Made by a program: the position numbers and the translations under genes | From: Mesotaenium endlicherianum | Taxonomy: Eukaryota; Streptophyta; Zygnematophyceae; Zygnematales; Mesotaeniaceae | Assembly: GCA_009602735.1 (NCBI GenBank) | Contig: WELA01010735.1 | Span: 589,028-644,304, forward strand | DNA: 55,277 nt | Direction of reading: 5' to 3' | Notes under the pieces: generated by a model | What the model was told of the DNA's origin: nothing | The model's database searches: none | The model's input: the letters and a program-made list of their open reading frames with translations, nothing else | Shown: positions 45,877-55,277 of the stretch, piece after piece | How positions within the stretch are numbered: the stretch's first letter is position 1 | Layout of the letters: every line of letters begins with the position of its first letter

Positions 45877-46607
45877 GTTTATAAAGTGCATTTTTGAGTT
45901 TCATGAAAGTATGTTTTGATTGTATAGTAGTGTAGAGTGCATTTTTGTGGTCATTTTGATATAAAGTTCATCGAATTTGGTCAAGTATTGAGAGAGTTAT
46001 GGATTTCCGAAGTTTAATTAGTTTTGAGGTCGGTTGACGACTGTCCTTAATTCGCGGTGAGCGCGACCGTCGGATTGACCGACAGCGTCGAGCGATCTGG
46101 CCCGTTAGAATGAACTCGAACCTTCACGTAAGTTCGGCTGACGCGGAGTGCCGACTAGGTCGATTTACCTAGAAGTTTCGGTTTAGCCTAGCGCGTCTAA
46201 GATAGAATATTCTAGTAATGTCGATGCATGTATATGGACGTCAATTCGGCCCGACACGTCAGATTAGACCGATCTGGCATACTCACGAACATTCTGGAAG
46301 GGACGATTTGACGAACACTTAGGAAAATCCGTAACTCCCTCCTAGAGGGGAGCATTAAGGCAGAAAATTATAAATAGGCATAACTTCTTTGTTTCTTATC
46401 AGTTTTCACTTCTGTAAATTTCTACGGGTTTGTAATGACAAGGCCTTTCATCCTACATCATTTGTGAGCAGTTTCTTGCTACTCAAAATGTTGAGTATTT
46501 TTCCTAAGCTTTGTTAGTGATATGCCGCTGCACTCTCTAGTATGATGGCAACTAGTTCCTTTCCTCGTGAGTCACTACGCTTCCACTAGGGCACTTTGCC
46601 CCTTTCA
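45864..46607 (+). repeat. 3' LTR of element E
   Basis: 744 bp, with a TATAAATA box at 46369-46376. I count about 15 differences from the 5' LTR, near 98% identity by eye, so the insertion is young. Confidence 0.95.
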
Positions 46608-48198
46608 CCAGGTATCTGGGGAAAGGATAGGGTCATCAGGATGATCCCCATGGACGCGGACAGCTTTAAGGACTCTACATCCCATAACCGGTTCAAGGCC
46701 ATGTATAATGAGGTGGAGAGGAGAAGCTGGGAGTTCTTGGCCAGGGAAACTAGTCAGCTAGACTTCGCAGGGCACTGGTACCCGTGCACCCTGAAAAGGA
46801 CAGACCCTGCCTTTTTCCAGAAGCCCACCGATTGGCGGTGGATGACCATCAACATAAGGGACCAGCAGAATGACAAGGCAATGGATGAGGATTTCCTAAC
46901 AGACCTACAGGGGAACATACTGTTGCCTCCTCATATTGCAGCTTGGGACCCAAGACTGGATGGAGTAAGAGACTGCATGAGCCAAGAAATCCAGGAGGAC
47001 AGGAGCAGGGCCCGTAAGTCATTCTCTAAAGGGAAGCATGCTTATGCCAAATGGGCAAGCAAGCAGGGAGAAAAGTACCTATATGCGGTCCGGACTCAAC
47101 AGCCTCCTCCAGCACCCAAAAGGGGAAGGTCAGTGGGGTATTCTTTTCTTGGGAAGAGCTAGAGCAGCTGACAGAGGAAACCCCAGCGGTCTCAGAGGAA
47201 CCAGGGGAAGGAGAGGAGGAGGACACTAGCCCCGCTGTGGTCCTGACACCTGCCACATCCCTTGTAAGGGAGAAGACTGGGATGGCCTTGCAACAGCTCG
47301 CTGAAGAGGAGGACATCACTTGGCTGGGAACTGCCAGAGGACAGAGCCCATTTGCAGGCACGGAGACCCAGTCAGACAGGGTAGACAGGAGGACTGCTCG
47401 GGAGATAGCCAGACGCCTACCAGCATCTCCCTCGCAGAGAGGGCATGTGCCCTTGGCTCATGTGATGCAACATCCTTCTGGGATGCCGGTATATGTACCT
47501 GCCAGTTTGAGAGCTGCCCAGGAGAAGGCTGCCTCTCTTCAGTTTCAGACTGTGCAGGAGGAAACAGTTACTGCGTTCTCCGCGGGTGTAGTGATTTGAG
47601 TTATTATATATTAGTATGCATATATTTTAATGATTTCAAATATATTTGGAGCAGTATTGTGTGGAGTCAAGTGTGAATAGGTACTCTAGTAACTTGGTTC
47701 ATGTCCTTTGAACCTTCCAAGGCATTTTCGAAGTTAGAGGAAAGACCTAGAAGAACTCCATGTGGCAAAAGTCAGATGTGCCATTTTTAGGTCAAAAGGA
47801 CATGTGTACATCATTCTAAAAAGAGGTGGCAAGTTTTGGGATGTGTTGGGTGCCAACACATCAACATACACCTTCCTAGAAATTACTTATGTAGCAAGTA
47901 TATAAACAAGAGCTAGAACATAGAAAGACATTCCAGAATCACTCTTGTACTTGCCAAACTCCAGAAATATATTAACTTTCAAGAAGCCATCTCTCTTTCA
48001 AGAAGCTACCACTTGTGTTCAAAGATCCTTGTCTTGAATAGATAAAGTATTCTGTTTTTCTAAGTACTTTATCTATCTGTTTCACTACAGCGGGGCCCCT
48101 ACACGGATCCCCCACGCTTCAAGAGATTCCAAGACAGGAGGAGGTCTGGCTCCCCTGAGTATAGGGCCCCAGGGACATCTTCCTCCTTATGGCTGTAG
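46608..48198 (+). pseudogene. ORF3 of element A, core and C-terminal segment
   Basis: Continuation beyond element E. Open core 46608-47162: VIRMIPMDADSFKD, NEVERRSWEFLARE, WYPCTLKR, KPTDWRWMT, LPPHIAAWDPRLDGV and SFSKGKHAYAKWASKQG, all matching ORF3 of C. A frameshift near 47150 leads to an acidic stretch (EEPGEGEEEDTS), then GHVPLAHVMQHPSGMPVYVP. A solo LTR interrupts at 47587-48089. The tail resumes with an Arg/Ser-rich RFQDRRRSGSPEYRAPGTSS and a TAG at 48196-48198. The strongest conservation between copies is in the PTDWRWMT-to-KWA block and the QHPxGMPVYV block, so these are probably the functional parts. Family unknown to me. Confidence 0.75.
47587..48089 (+). mobile_element. solo LTR, about 500-bp family, TSD GCGGG
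   Basis: TGTAGTGATTTG..TTTCACTACA, flanked by GCGGG at 47582-47586 and 48090-48094. A TATATAAA box lies near 47898. It is the inverted twin of 20963-21464. Confidence 0.88.
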
Positions 48199-48261
48199 GT
48201 TGGGGACGGAAAGAACAGCGCGCTGTTACTAGTGTTAGTGTTGTCGAGGCGACAACATGTT

Positions 48262-48274
48262 AAGTTGGAGGGAT
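48262..48274 (+). other. polypurine tract of element A
   Basis: AAGTTGGAGGGAT directly before the 3' LTR. Confidence 0.8.
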
Positions 48275-48993
48275 TATAATGAATCAGTATATTGGTTAAT
48301 ATAATATTGATTTAAATATTATAGTTAAATAACTTCAGCCTGCTGAATTTTAGTTAAAATTGAGTGTGCTGGACTTTATTAAATAATCACTTTAATGACT
48401 CAGACGGGAGCAGCAGGCTGAAGTCAACTCACGTCAGCTTGCTGACACATTCTTTGACAGCCAGCTGACTTCCGTACTCAGTAGCAGCGAACTGCCTAGA
48501 TATGCATCTAAGTGTGGTGTGAAAGATGAATGGCCAAATGACATCCTTAGGATGGATGGCGATTCGGGATGATGGGAGATGGCGGTGGATTTGGTTAACC
48601 GAGGTCCTACCAACGTGGTTAACTCCCGGGTAGGCGATGCCATCGCACTGGCCGTTGAACAGTAAACTCATTCCATGTACATATGCTAGGCATTGCTCTC
48701 GAGTTCGGCATTCGGAAACGAGGCCAACTCTCTTGTACAGCTTACTGAGAGAGATCTAAATCCAAGGCGAGAAGCCATTGATATGCACTGTCTCCTAGCC
48801 TTGCTTATGTGTGAGTTTACTGATTGCATTATTGATGCTAGTTTACTTCCATTTGACCTACGAGTATTGTCCACTGCTAGTGTGTTGTCTTTCGCTGTTT
48901 AATCAATTAACAAAAAATACCATAAGGATTACTTGCTGATATAAAGATCTTCATTAATTAATAATCGCCTTTTTAGTAAGTCGATTCATTTCA
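48275..48993 (+). repeat. 3' LTR of element A
   Basis: Begins TATAATGAATCA (TG end mutated to TA) and ends GATTCATTTCA, 719 bp, followed by the TSD CATAG. Confidence 0.88.
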
Positions 48994-48998
48994 CATAG

Positions 48999-50086
48999 GC
49001 CACCACATATTCATGACCTTCCTCATTCTCCTGAGCAAGGACAGCCCCCAAATTGAGATGACTCCAATCAGTGTGAAGGGAAAACGACTTACTGTAGTTT
49101 AGTCTGCGCAAGATAGGGGCCGAGGATAGGAGATCTTTCAACTTGTCAAGAGCTACATGACGTTCCTCAGTCCATTCCCGGGGCACATCCTTCTCCAGGA
49201 GTTCATTCAGAGGTGCAGCAATCGCACTAAAGTCAGGGCAAATACGGCGGTAACACCCCGTGATCTCCATGTAGGCCCTCAACCTAGACACATCTGTCGG
49301 GACGGATAGTCGGCAAATGGCATTGACCTTAACCTGTTGCAGCATTAACCCCGCAGGAACGATGTTGTGACCCAAGTATGGAACTGAAAGGGTCGCAATC
49401 TTGCATTTCCCAGGATGACACTTTAAACCCGCAACCCTCAAGCATTGTAGGACCCGTTCTGCATGTGTTAAGTGTTCCTCTACGATACGGCTGAATATGA
49501 GCACATCATTGATGTAGCAACGAGCAAAAGGCAACCCACTAAGCATTTGGTCCATAATGCGCTGGAAACGGGCAGGTGCGTACTTTAACCCAAAGGGCAT
49601 AACTTTCCACTGATACAAACAACGATTTACCCAAAAAGCGATTTTATGTTTATCTTTAGGATCAATTAGGATCAATGAGGATCTGGCTAAACCCCTAACG
49701 CAGGTCGAACACACTGAAAACACTGGCGTCTTGAAGGACATCAAAGATATCCTCAGGCACACGCATAGGGTAGCAATCCAATTCCGTAACAGCGTTAAGT
49801 CCTCGGTAATCCTCACACATACGTTTTTCCGTGTAATTACCCATTGCATCCTTCTTAGCAGGCATAACAATGGAGGTGGCGAAGTACGACATTGACTCCT
49901 CAATCATGTCAGTCTTAACAACTCTGTGACTTTCTCTCGCATAATATCATGTTCGACCTTAGCATGACAATAATCTCTCAGAAATACCGGTTCGGTGGTA
50001 GTCGAATCACTCGTAAATTGAGAGACGGTACACCGTCCCAAATCCATGACTAACCGTGCAAACCAAGCCTCATTCCGTTTTAACAT
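48999..50086 (-). pseudogene. element F reverse transcriptase and RNase H start
   Basis: RT copies the element RNA into DNA. In minus order: an upstream helix region (NEAWFARLVMDLGRC), fingers with MPAKKDAMGNYTEKRMCEDY, palm WKVMPFGLKYAPARFQRIMD, active site CYINDVLIFSR, connection YLGHNIVPAGLMLQ, and the RNase H beginning FSLHTDWSHLNLGAVLAQEN up to EYVVAY. Stops and frame changes occur near 49690 and 49904. The active-site YIDD has become YIND: codon 49508-49510, a G-to-A transition on the coding strand at a CpG. RNase H continues at 22925 on the other side of element A. The sequence is clearly of another gypsy lineage than A, C and E, with an RT that starts directly downstream of the methyltransferase. 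Confidence 0.85.
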
Positions 50087-50115
50087 CTGAGTGAATTGTA
50101 AGATTTCCTCCGTAA

Positions 50116-51258
50116 TTAACTGTAAGCCCAGGTCCCACCCGTCCCTAAGTGTGGAAGTAGAATTATTGGGAGATGGACCTGAGGTCTGTAATTGCTATGC
50201 AGGCGTGAACAATTCCGACTGAGCCCCCCCCCCCCAGCCGAAAGCATGTAAGTGGTAGGCTGGAGTGTGAAAGAAAGGGGCAGGGAATTGTGCGTTGAGG
50301 ACAGGGAGTACAGGGAAAAGCCAGGTGAGAGCATGAATGTCCATAACCCGACCCACATTTGGCGGCGCTGAGAGGGGGATAAGGCAGGAGAGGCAATGGC
50401 TTGGGGAAGAAAGTCAAGGATGAGTTTGCGTTCGGACGCGGAAGGCTCCACATACTGGTTCGTGTGAGAATCAAATAACATCCCAGGCCCATAGCTCTGG
50501 AAGGCAGAAGAGTGGGGACGACTGACGAGAGTGGGGAATGCGGCCCGAGGATAACCAGGGAAGTTCACTGGACAGAAGGAAGAGTGGTCAGGGCGACTGA
50601 CTTCCATGGGACAACGGTGGGGGGCCAGGATGGAGTTGACAGTGATGCGAGGAGGGTGCGCGTGGATGTGGTCAATGATGGGCTGTAGTGTAGTGTGAGG
50701 GACGAAATTTTGCCAGAACATACGCGAACGGTGAGCGTAAGAACCCACGACTGCGGCGTCGAGTGTAACGCCGGACCCCAGAATAGATGTGATGGTGAGG
50801 AAGTCAGCTGGGATGTGAGCACGAGCATCATCCAAAGAGTTCACGTTTTTTAGGAGGTATGCAGGTAGGAAGGACTGAGAAGTCTGAAGGTGACCTAAGA
50901 CGCAAATCAGCTCAAAGAATAATTGAGAGCGTGGATCAGCCAACCCTCTTTCTTGACCAGCCCGAGAATGCCCCTGACACTCCCAACCGCCGACGACAAG
51001 GTGAACTGGATCGATAATGAGCAGGTGATCTTGGTGGAGGAGACGTATATCTTGGGGCAATGTAGAATAGGCGGTGATAGGAGGACGTCGGGAATAATGT
51101 GGGGAAAGCAAGGTGTAAGGCAGCAAGGTGTGTCTGACTCGCCAACTGGGCAACGGGATCAACATCACAATAGTAATAGTGAGCAATATGGTGACCACTC
51201 TGCAGGAGACCTACGACGGTAGAGGACACCCCGGCAAACAAATTCAGCACCATAATCC
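50116..51258 (-). pseudogene. C5-cytosine DNA methyltransferase domain inside element F
   Basis: These enzymes transfer methyl from S-adenosylmethionine to cytosine C5. Motifs on the minus strand in order: motif I VLNLFAGVSSTVVGLLQSG (about 51250-51190), motif II YYYCDVDPVAQLAS, then one frameshift near 51100. Motif IV is VVGGWECQGHSRAG with the catalytic Cys at 50977-50979, followed by LADPRSQLFFELICVLGHLQ. Motif VI is FLLENV-like (YLLKNVNSL) and motif VIII is AAVVGSYAHRSRMFWQNF. A target-recognition stretch follows. Motif IX-like is FPTLVSRPHSSA..EPSASERKLILDFLP and motif X-like is SQRRQMWVGLW (about 50345). Odd points: Glu replaces the usual Pro before the catalytic Cys, and Lys replaces Glu in motif VI. 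It sits between protease and RT, after a Pro-rich linker (51490-51260). Apart from the frameshift the domain is open. Confidence 0.82.
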
Positions 51259-51491
51259 CCTCGGGGGGAGGTAGCCAAGGAACGGGCGAGGTGTTAACGA
51301 CGGCAAAAGAGGGTGTAGAAGTGGGATCAGGTGTAGGAGGGGAAGTGGAAGGGGCTGTAATGGAGACCCCAGGAGACGGGGGATAGTGTAAGGCTGCGTG
51401 GATCTGCTGCAATGTGGCAGGAGGAAGAGGGTAGGAGGGCAACGAGGGAGGCAAAGAAGGGTGAACCAAACAGGCAGGAAGGGAGGCAGGT

Positions 51492-51960
51492 TCAAAGGTT
51501 ATGGTGGAGAAAATAGAAAGGATTGGTGAGATCATGGGGACTAACATCATGAACAGTGACAACGAAGGCTGCGGCCATGGGGCACGCGAGAGTAGAGGGG
51601 GTATGTGTAAGAAGGAGGGGAAGGTAACCCAGATGGTGACCCAGAGACTCGAAGTCAACCCGATACGGAGCGATCCCTCGCCATAAATCAATAGTGAGCC
51701 CGATGAGGAAGTTAAATTCCTGACCCAGAAGGATATCGTAAGCGGTGGACTCAGTGACCATGCATTGGGCATGAAGGATGACAGCAGCGGGAGTGTGGGC
51801 ATTGAGGGTGATAGGAATGCGGCGACGGGTTTGATATGCAGTATGGTGTAAGGAGGACATGGCGGTAAAGACGGGGTTTAGGCAAGGCTCGAGATCAGCG
51901 GCGGTGATGTTAAGGTGTCGACACATGACTGCCCCCAAGAGGACTGGCTGAGCACCCGTA
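51492..51960 (-). pseudogene. element F aspartic protease
   Basis: A retropepsin domain begins at the very edge of the LTR of element G: TGAQPVLLGAVMCRHLNI, clearly the (D)TGA active-site loop. The base at 51960 is the third position of the preceding codon, so the G insertion cut the catalytic Asp codon. The body reads RRIPITLNAHTPAAVILHAQ and ends with YDILLGQEFNFLIGLTIDLW, the ILGxxFL-type flap and core strand of retropepsins. It cleaves the Gag-Pol precursor. The remainder of the frame (VTVHDVSPHD..) leads to the Pro-rich linker before the methyltransferase. Upstream gag is not in the window. Confidence 0.8.
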
Positions 51961-52681
51961 TGTAATGAATCAGTATATTGGTTGCCAGAATATTCATTTA
52001 AATAATATAGTTAAATAAGTTCAGCCTGCTGAACTCTAGTTAATCATCAGTCTGCTGGACTTCATATTTAACATCAGTTTAATGACTCGGCCGGAAGTAG
52101 CAGGCTGGTGTCACCTTAAGTCAGCTTGCTGACACATTCTTTGACAGCCAGCTGACTTCCGTACTCGGTAGCAGCGAACTGCCTCGGAATGCATCTAAGT
52201 GTGGTATGCTAGATGAATGGCCAGATGACATCCCTACGATGGATGGCGATTCGGGATGATGGGAGATGAAGGTGGATTTGGTTAACCAAGGTCCTACCAA
52301 CGTGGTTAACTCCCGGGTAGGCGGTGCCATTGCACTGACCGTTGAACAGTAAACTCATTCCATGTACATATGCTAGGCATTGCTCTCGAGTTCGGCATTA
52401 GGAAACGAGGCCAACTCTCTTGTACAGCTTACTGAGAGCCATCTGAATCCAAGGCGAGAAGCCATTGATACGCACTGTCTTCTAACCTTGCTTATGTATG
52501 AGTTTACTGATTTGCATTGTTGATGCTAGTTTACTCGCATTTGACTTACGAGTATTATTCACTGCTAGTGTGTTGTCCTTTGCCGTTTAATCAGTTAACG
52601 GAAATTACCATAAAGATTACTTGCTAATATAAAGATCTTTATTAATTGTTAATCGCCTATTTGGTAAGTCGATTCATTTCA
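51961..52681 (+). repeat. 5' LTR of element G
   Basis: TGTAATGAATCA..GATTCATTTCA, 721 bp. It lies inside the protease of element F. Confidence 0.88.
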
Positions 52682-52682
52682 G

Positions 52683-52694
52683 TGGTATCGGAGC
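52683..52694 (+). other. primer binding site of element G
   Basis: TGGTATCGGAGC, one base after the LTR end. Confidence 0.82.
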
Positions 52695-52715
52695 TATTAT
52701 CACAGTCTTCTTTGT

Positions 52716-54346
52716 ATGGTAAGGACAAGGTCTCAAACTAGCAACTCCCGAGACATGGAGAACCAGGATAACGAGAATGTCGAAAACCAGGCGGAAAGCC
52801 ATGAAGCGGGAACCCGTACCTATTCTGAAGCAGAAGTAGATACTACAGCTAGGGAGGCTGCAGATGAGGCAGCTGCTATTGCCGCAGTCGTAGCACAGCA
52901 AGCTGAGGAGGAGAGAGCCAGGCTAGAAGTTGAACAATTAGCAAAGGCCGCTGAAGATACAGAAAGGAGGGAAAGACAGCCAGCTGACGAGCACACTGTC
53001 GAGGAACTTATGGCATCAAGGGCCAATGTTCTGAACCCACCTCCTGCTGTACAACTCAATGTACCCCTAGGTCAAATACGTGACCGGATGAATGCGGCAG
53101 GAATTGCTGCTGCAGGAGCGAGAGGGACTAGTGAGGACACTACTCAACGAGTAGAGGCCAATGCTGCTGCTGCATTTGCTAATCTACCACCCCAGAGTGT
53201 AGACTTGGGAGCATTGTTCGTTCAGATGCAGTCGCAAATGGCGACCATGTATCAGTCCCAACAGGAGGACAAAAGAATCATAATGTCCCTACTCCGGGAN
53301 GGAGGACAAAAGAATCATAATGTCCCTACGGCGGGACAGAGACCAACTGGGGTCTCAAACCACTAGTGGTGGTGACCGAGGGCCTAGTAAGCCCAAGCCA
53401 AAACCTCCCCATGAATATGATCCTGAGGGAAACAGAAAATATTACCTAATCAAGTTTCTCGCGGATGTTGAGCAGTGGCTGGAGAACTACCCATAACTGC
53501 AAGATTATGAGAAGGTCAGGCACATCGGTGCGCTACTGAAAGGCAGTGCCGTAGACTGGTGGCTTTATTGGAAAGGAGAGCGTAAGGCTCGGCAACTCGG
53601 TGACCCTACGTGGGTAGAGTTTGTCAAGAAGTTGCATGAGAAGTTTGACGTCATCAACCAGCAGGAGAAAGTTATCTATGCGATGATCTCCCTGACGCTG
53701 AAGCAAACCACTTCAGTTGCTGAGTTTGCTCAAAAGTTCCAGGAGAACATGATGAAACAGCCAGACTTGCCAGAACGGTATAGGATAGCATACTTCAGGT
53801 ATGGCTTGAAATCCGAAGTCTCTGGTCATTTTGCTGAGAAAAAGTATGAGAAACTGGCTGACTTGATCCAGGATGCTGACGCCTGGGATCAGCAGCAGTT
53901 CAATCACAAGCGCCAGAGTAATGCTTTGGTGTCTAAGATTGTCAAACAGCCCCACGGTTCCTACAAGGCAATTGAAGGAGACCAGGCTGAGGATAATCAG
54001 GGTGATGAATATGAGTATGAGTACAATGCTATTCAGTCTAGAGGTAGAAGGGGGTCCTCTCGAGGTGGCTATGGAAGGGGTGGTGGTAGGACTAAGCCGA
54101 GACCAGCCCCAGCAAAATCCGCTTGCTACCATTGTCAGCAGAAAGGCCACTACAGAGAACAGTGTCCAGTCAAGCACCTGCCCAAGGTCGAGAGAAAAGA
54201 CCAGCCTTTAAAAGACAGCAACAGTCTAGTAATCCAGTCTACTGACTGTGAGGATGCTAGAGATAGTGAGTCGTCACTAGCTGCCCTCGTAGCAGGTATT
54301 ATGGGTCTTGCTGAACTGGAGTCACTATGCATGCCTGACAAACAGA
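52716..54346 (+). pseudogene. gag: Gag of element G with contig-join duplication
   Basis: This is the best copy of the family start ([20 protein letters not shown]). It is open until the single N at 53300, where about 35 bases (AGGACAAAAGAATCATAATG and following) occur on both sides, breaking the frame. A Glu codon is TAA at about 53494. The capsid end and knuckle region are open at 53632-54378: [19 protein letters not shown], then CYHCQQKGHYREQC. The frame then enters the pol overlap and is cut at about 54346. The N duplication is an assembly artefact, so the true gene may be less broken than it looks. Confidence 0.82.
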
Positions 54347-55277
54347 GTACGATTCATACGCTCGATTTGCCCATCTGATTACGGGTGGTAGGCAGTGGAT
54401 ATATCAAGCGATGTACCCAAGTTCTTAAAGAGATTTTTCCAGAAATTGCTTGTGAATCTTGGGTCTCTATCTGATACAATTCTTGATGGTAGTCCATGGA
54501 GTCGGAAGATGTTGTCAAAGATGAGTCTTGCTAGTTGTGGTGCTGTAGCCTTAGTCGTCGTGGGAATAAAATGAGCCATCTTAGTAAGTCTGTCCACCAC
54601 CGTGAGTATTGCATTATGGCCTCGAGGTGTCACGGGCAAGTCCACGATAAGGTCCATTGAGATGTCCGTCCATTGTCTTTCGGGGATTGGTAGTGGTTGG
54701 AGGAGTCCTCCCGCCTTTTGCGATGATGGCTTGATTCTTTGGCATGTGTCNATTTGCGATGATGGCTTGACTCTTTGGCATGTGTCACAGCTCCTGCAGT
54801 ACTCCTTGACTTGCTTAGACATGCCTGGCCAACAATAAGTCCTAGCTAGAACGCCCGTGGTCCTTAGGATTCCAAAGTGTCCTCCAAGAGGGTTGTCGTG
54901 TGCTTCTCGTAGAAGCAAGAGCCGGAGGTCTATGTCATTAGGAACACATCTCTGGCCCGTATCTTGCCTCACCCAATAATTGCCTTCTTGCTTCTTGCAT
55001 GGGTCCAAGGCTGCTTCTCCGTTCTTGTAGTAAGGGTCTCTTTCATAGGCGGCTGAAAATCGAGCTTCCAGATCTGTTTTCTGGGATGTCATCACGGCGT
55101 TAATTGCAGTCTTGAGAGGGGGTCAGCCGGGTTTGTCTTGCCGGGCTGGTACTGAATTGTGATGTTGTATTGTTGCAAGTATCCGCTCCATCTTGCTTGT
55201 CTCCTTGAGAGATACGGCTGCGTTTGGAGGTGCTTTAACGCCTCGTGGTCCGTGGTGACCAGTACTTTGCGTCCTTC
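54347..55277 (-). pseudogene. Ty3/gypsy element H, RNase H end and integrase, partial
   Basis: A third gypsy family. At the window edge the RNase H end reads VTTDHEALKHLQTQPYLSRR and YQPGKTNPADPLSRL; a one-base shift follows near 55115. Integrase: zinc region LREAHDNPLGGHFG and YCRSCDTCQ; core [28 protein letters not shown] and TAYHP. There Gln became TAA (54376-54378), followed in frame by SDGQIERMNRT up to about 54347. A single N at 54751 has repeated sequence on both sides (CTTTGGCATGTGTC), giving a false duplication of the CDTCQR..KPSSQ segment. Apart from this the core looks intact. It continues beyond the window. Confidence 0.85.

Larger units (their letters stand above)
40465..46607 (+). 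mobile_element. intact chromovirus element E, TSD CCAGG
   Basis: Complete 6.1-kb Ty3/gypsy element: LTRs of equal length (744 bp) differing at about 15 positions, PBS, open gag, open pol, PPT, and CCAGG on both flanks (40460-40464 and 46608-46612). It is inserted in ORF3 of element A, and its removal restores the ORF3 frame (SIPG then IWGKDRV). Nothing visible prevents activity. Confidence 0.95.
22926..48993 (+). mobile_element. Ty3/gypsy element A with LTRs, TSD CATAG, containing C, E and solo LTRs
   Basis: The outer LTRs are 22926-23630 and 48275-48993. Both flanks show CATAG (22921-22925 and 48994-48998), so this 26-kb block is one insertion enlarged by later events. The LTRs share subfamily markers (ACTCACGTCAGC, ACTTTATTAAAT). 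Internal order: PBS, gag, pol, ORF3, PPT. Pol is interrupted by a solo LTR and element C; ORF3 by element E and another solo LTR. Confidence 0.85.
20054..51960 (-). mobile_element. Ty3/gypsy element F with methyltransferase and PHD finger, split by nested insertions
   Basis: F reads from right to left on the minus strand: protease at 51960-51492, methyltransferase at 51258-50330, RT at 50086-48999, RNase H at 22925-22304, integrase at 22266-21465, PHD finger at 20962-20547. The two halves are separated by element A. Joining across A and one copy of its 5-bp target duplication restores an uninterrupted RNase H frame (EYVVAY before, SRSNNSAERNYSLYEGE after). Gag and the 5' LTR lie beyond element G, outside the window. 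F carries frameshifts and substitutions at catalytic sites, so it is a fossil. Confidence 0.85.
51961..54346 (+). mobile_element. A-family element G, 5' LTR plus gag, truncated
   Basis: LTR, PBS and gag of the A family. The sequence stops matching the family after CATGCCTGACAA at about 54340 and is replaced by minus-strand element H. The 3' half is missing. Confidence 0.85.

Overview
The window looks like nuclear DNA of a green-lineage eukaryote with a repeat-rich, intron-rich genome. A charophyte alga (for example Chara or Klebsormidium) or an early-diverging land plant fits best. The reasons are plant-type mitochondrial ferredoxin and proteasome genes with many GT-AG introns, plant-type Ty3/gypsy LTR elements primed by initiator tRNA-Met, and a retroelement-encoded DNA methyltransferase, for which I recall precedent in charophytes. 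The species call is inference. The sequence is a draft assembly: one long N run lies at 17067-17595 and single-N joins lie at 19359, 53300 and 54751.

Left part (1-19.1 kb), host genes. 354-3247 (+) holds the last four exons of a NYN/PIN-like putative nuclease gene. 3.25-9.46 kb has no gene I can support, only small repeats. 9465-10652 (+) is a complete three-exon MAPEG-family membrane protein of the leukotriene-C4-synthase/FLAP/MGST2 type (145 aa). 11277-14171 (-) is a six-exon adrenodoxin-type mitochondrial ferredoxin. 14779-19080 (+) is a complete seven-exon 20S proteasome beta-6 subunit (PBF1/PSMB1, 218 aa). The last two genes are divergent and share about 0.6 kb of upstream DNA.

Right part (20-55.3 kb), nested LTR retrotransposons. 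The oldest layer is element F on the minus strand. It is split in two (20.05-22.93 kb and 48.99-51.96 kb) and reads protease, C5-cytosine DNA methyltransferase, reverse transcriptase, RNase H, integrase, then a C-terminal PHD finger. Element A (22926-48993, TSD CATAG) is inserted in its RNase H region. A contains a reverse solo LTR (27203-27924, TSD ATAGA), a related element C (28727-37429, no TSD) and an intact chromovirus E (40465-46607, TSD CCAGG). A second LTR family of about 500 bp appears as two solo LTRs in opposite orientation (20963-21464 and 47587-48089). Element G (LTR plus gag, 51961-54346) sits in the protease of F and is joined abruptly to a third family, H (minus strand, to the window end).

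Two features stand out. Element F combines a cytosine methyltransferase with a PHD chromatin reader in one retroelement, so it could in principle write and read host chromatin marks. Elements A and C carry a long third gene (ORF3) downstream of pol: a charged coiled coil, a conserved globular core and an Arg/Ser-rich tail, none of which I recognise. The A family is mostly decayed. Only E looks able to move today.
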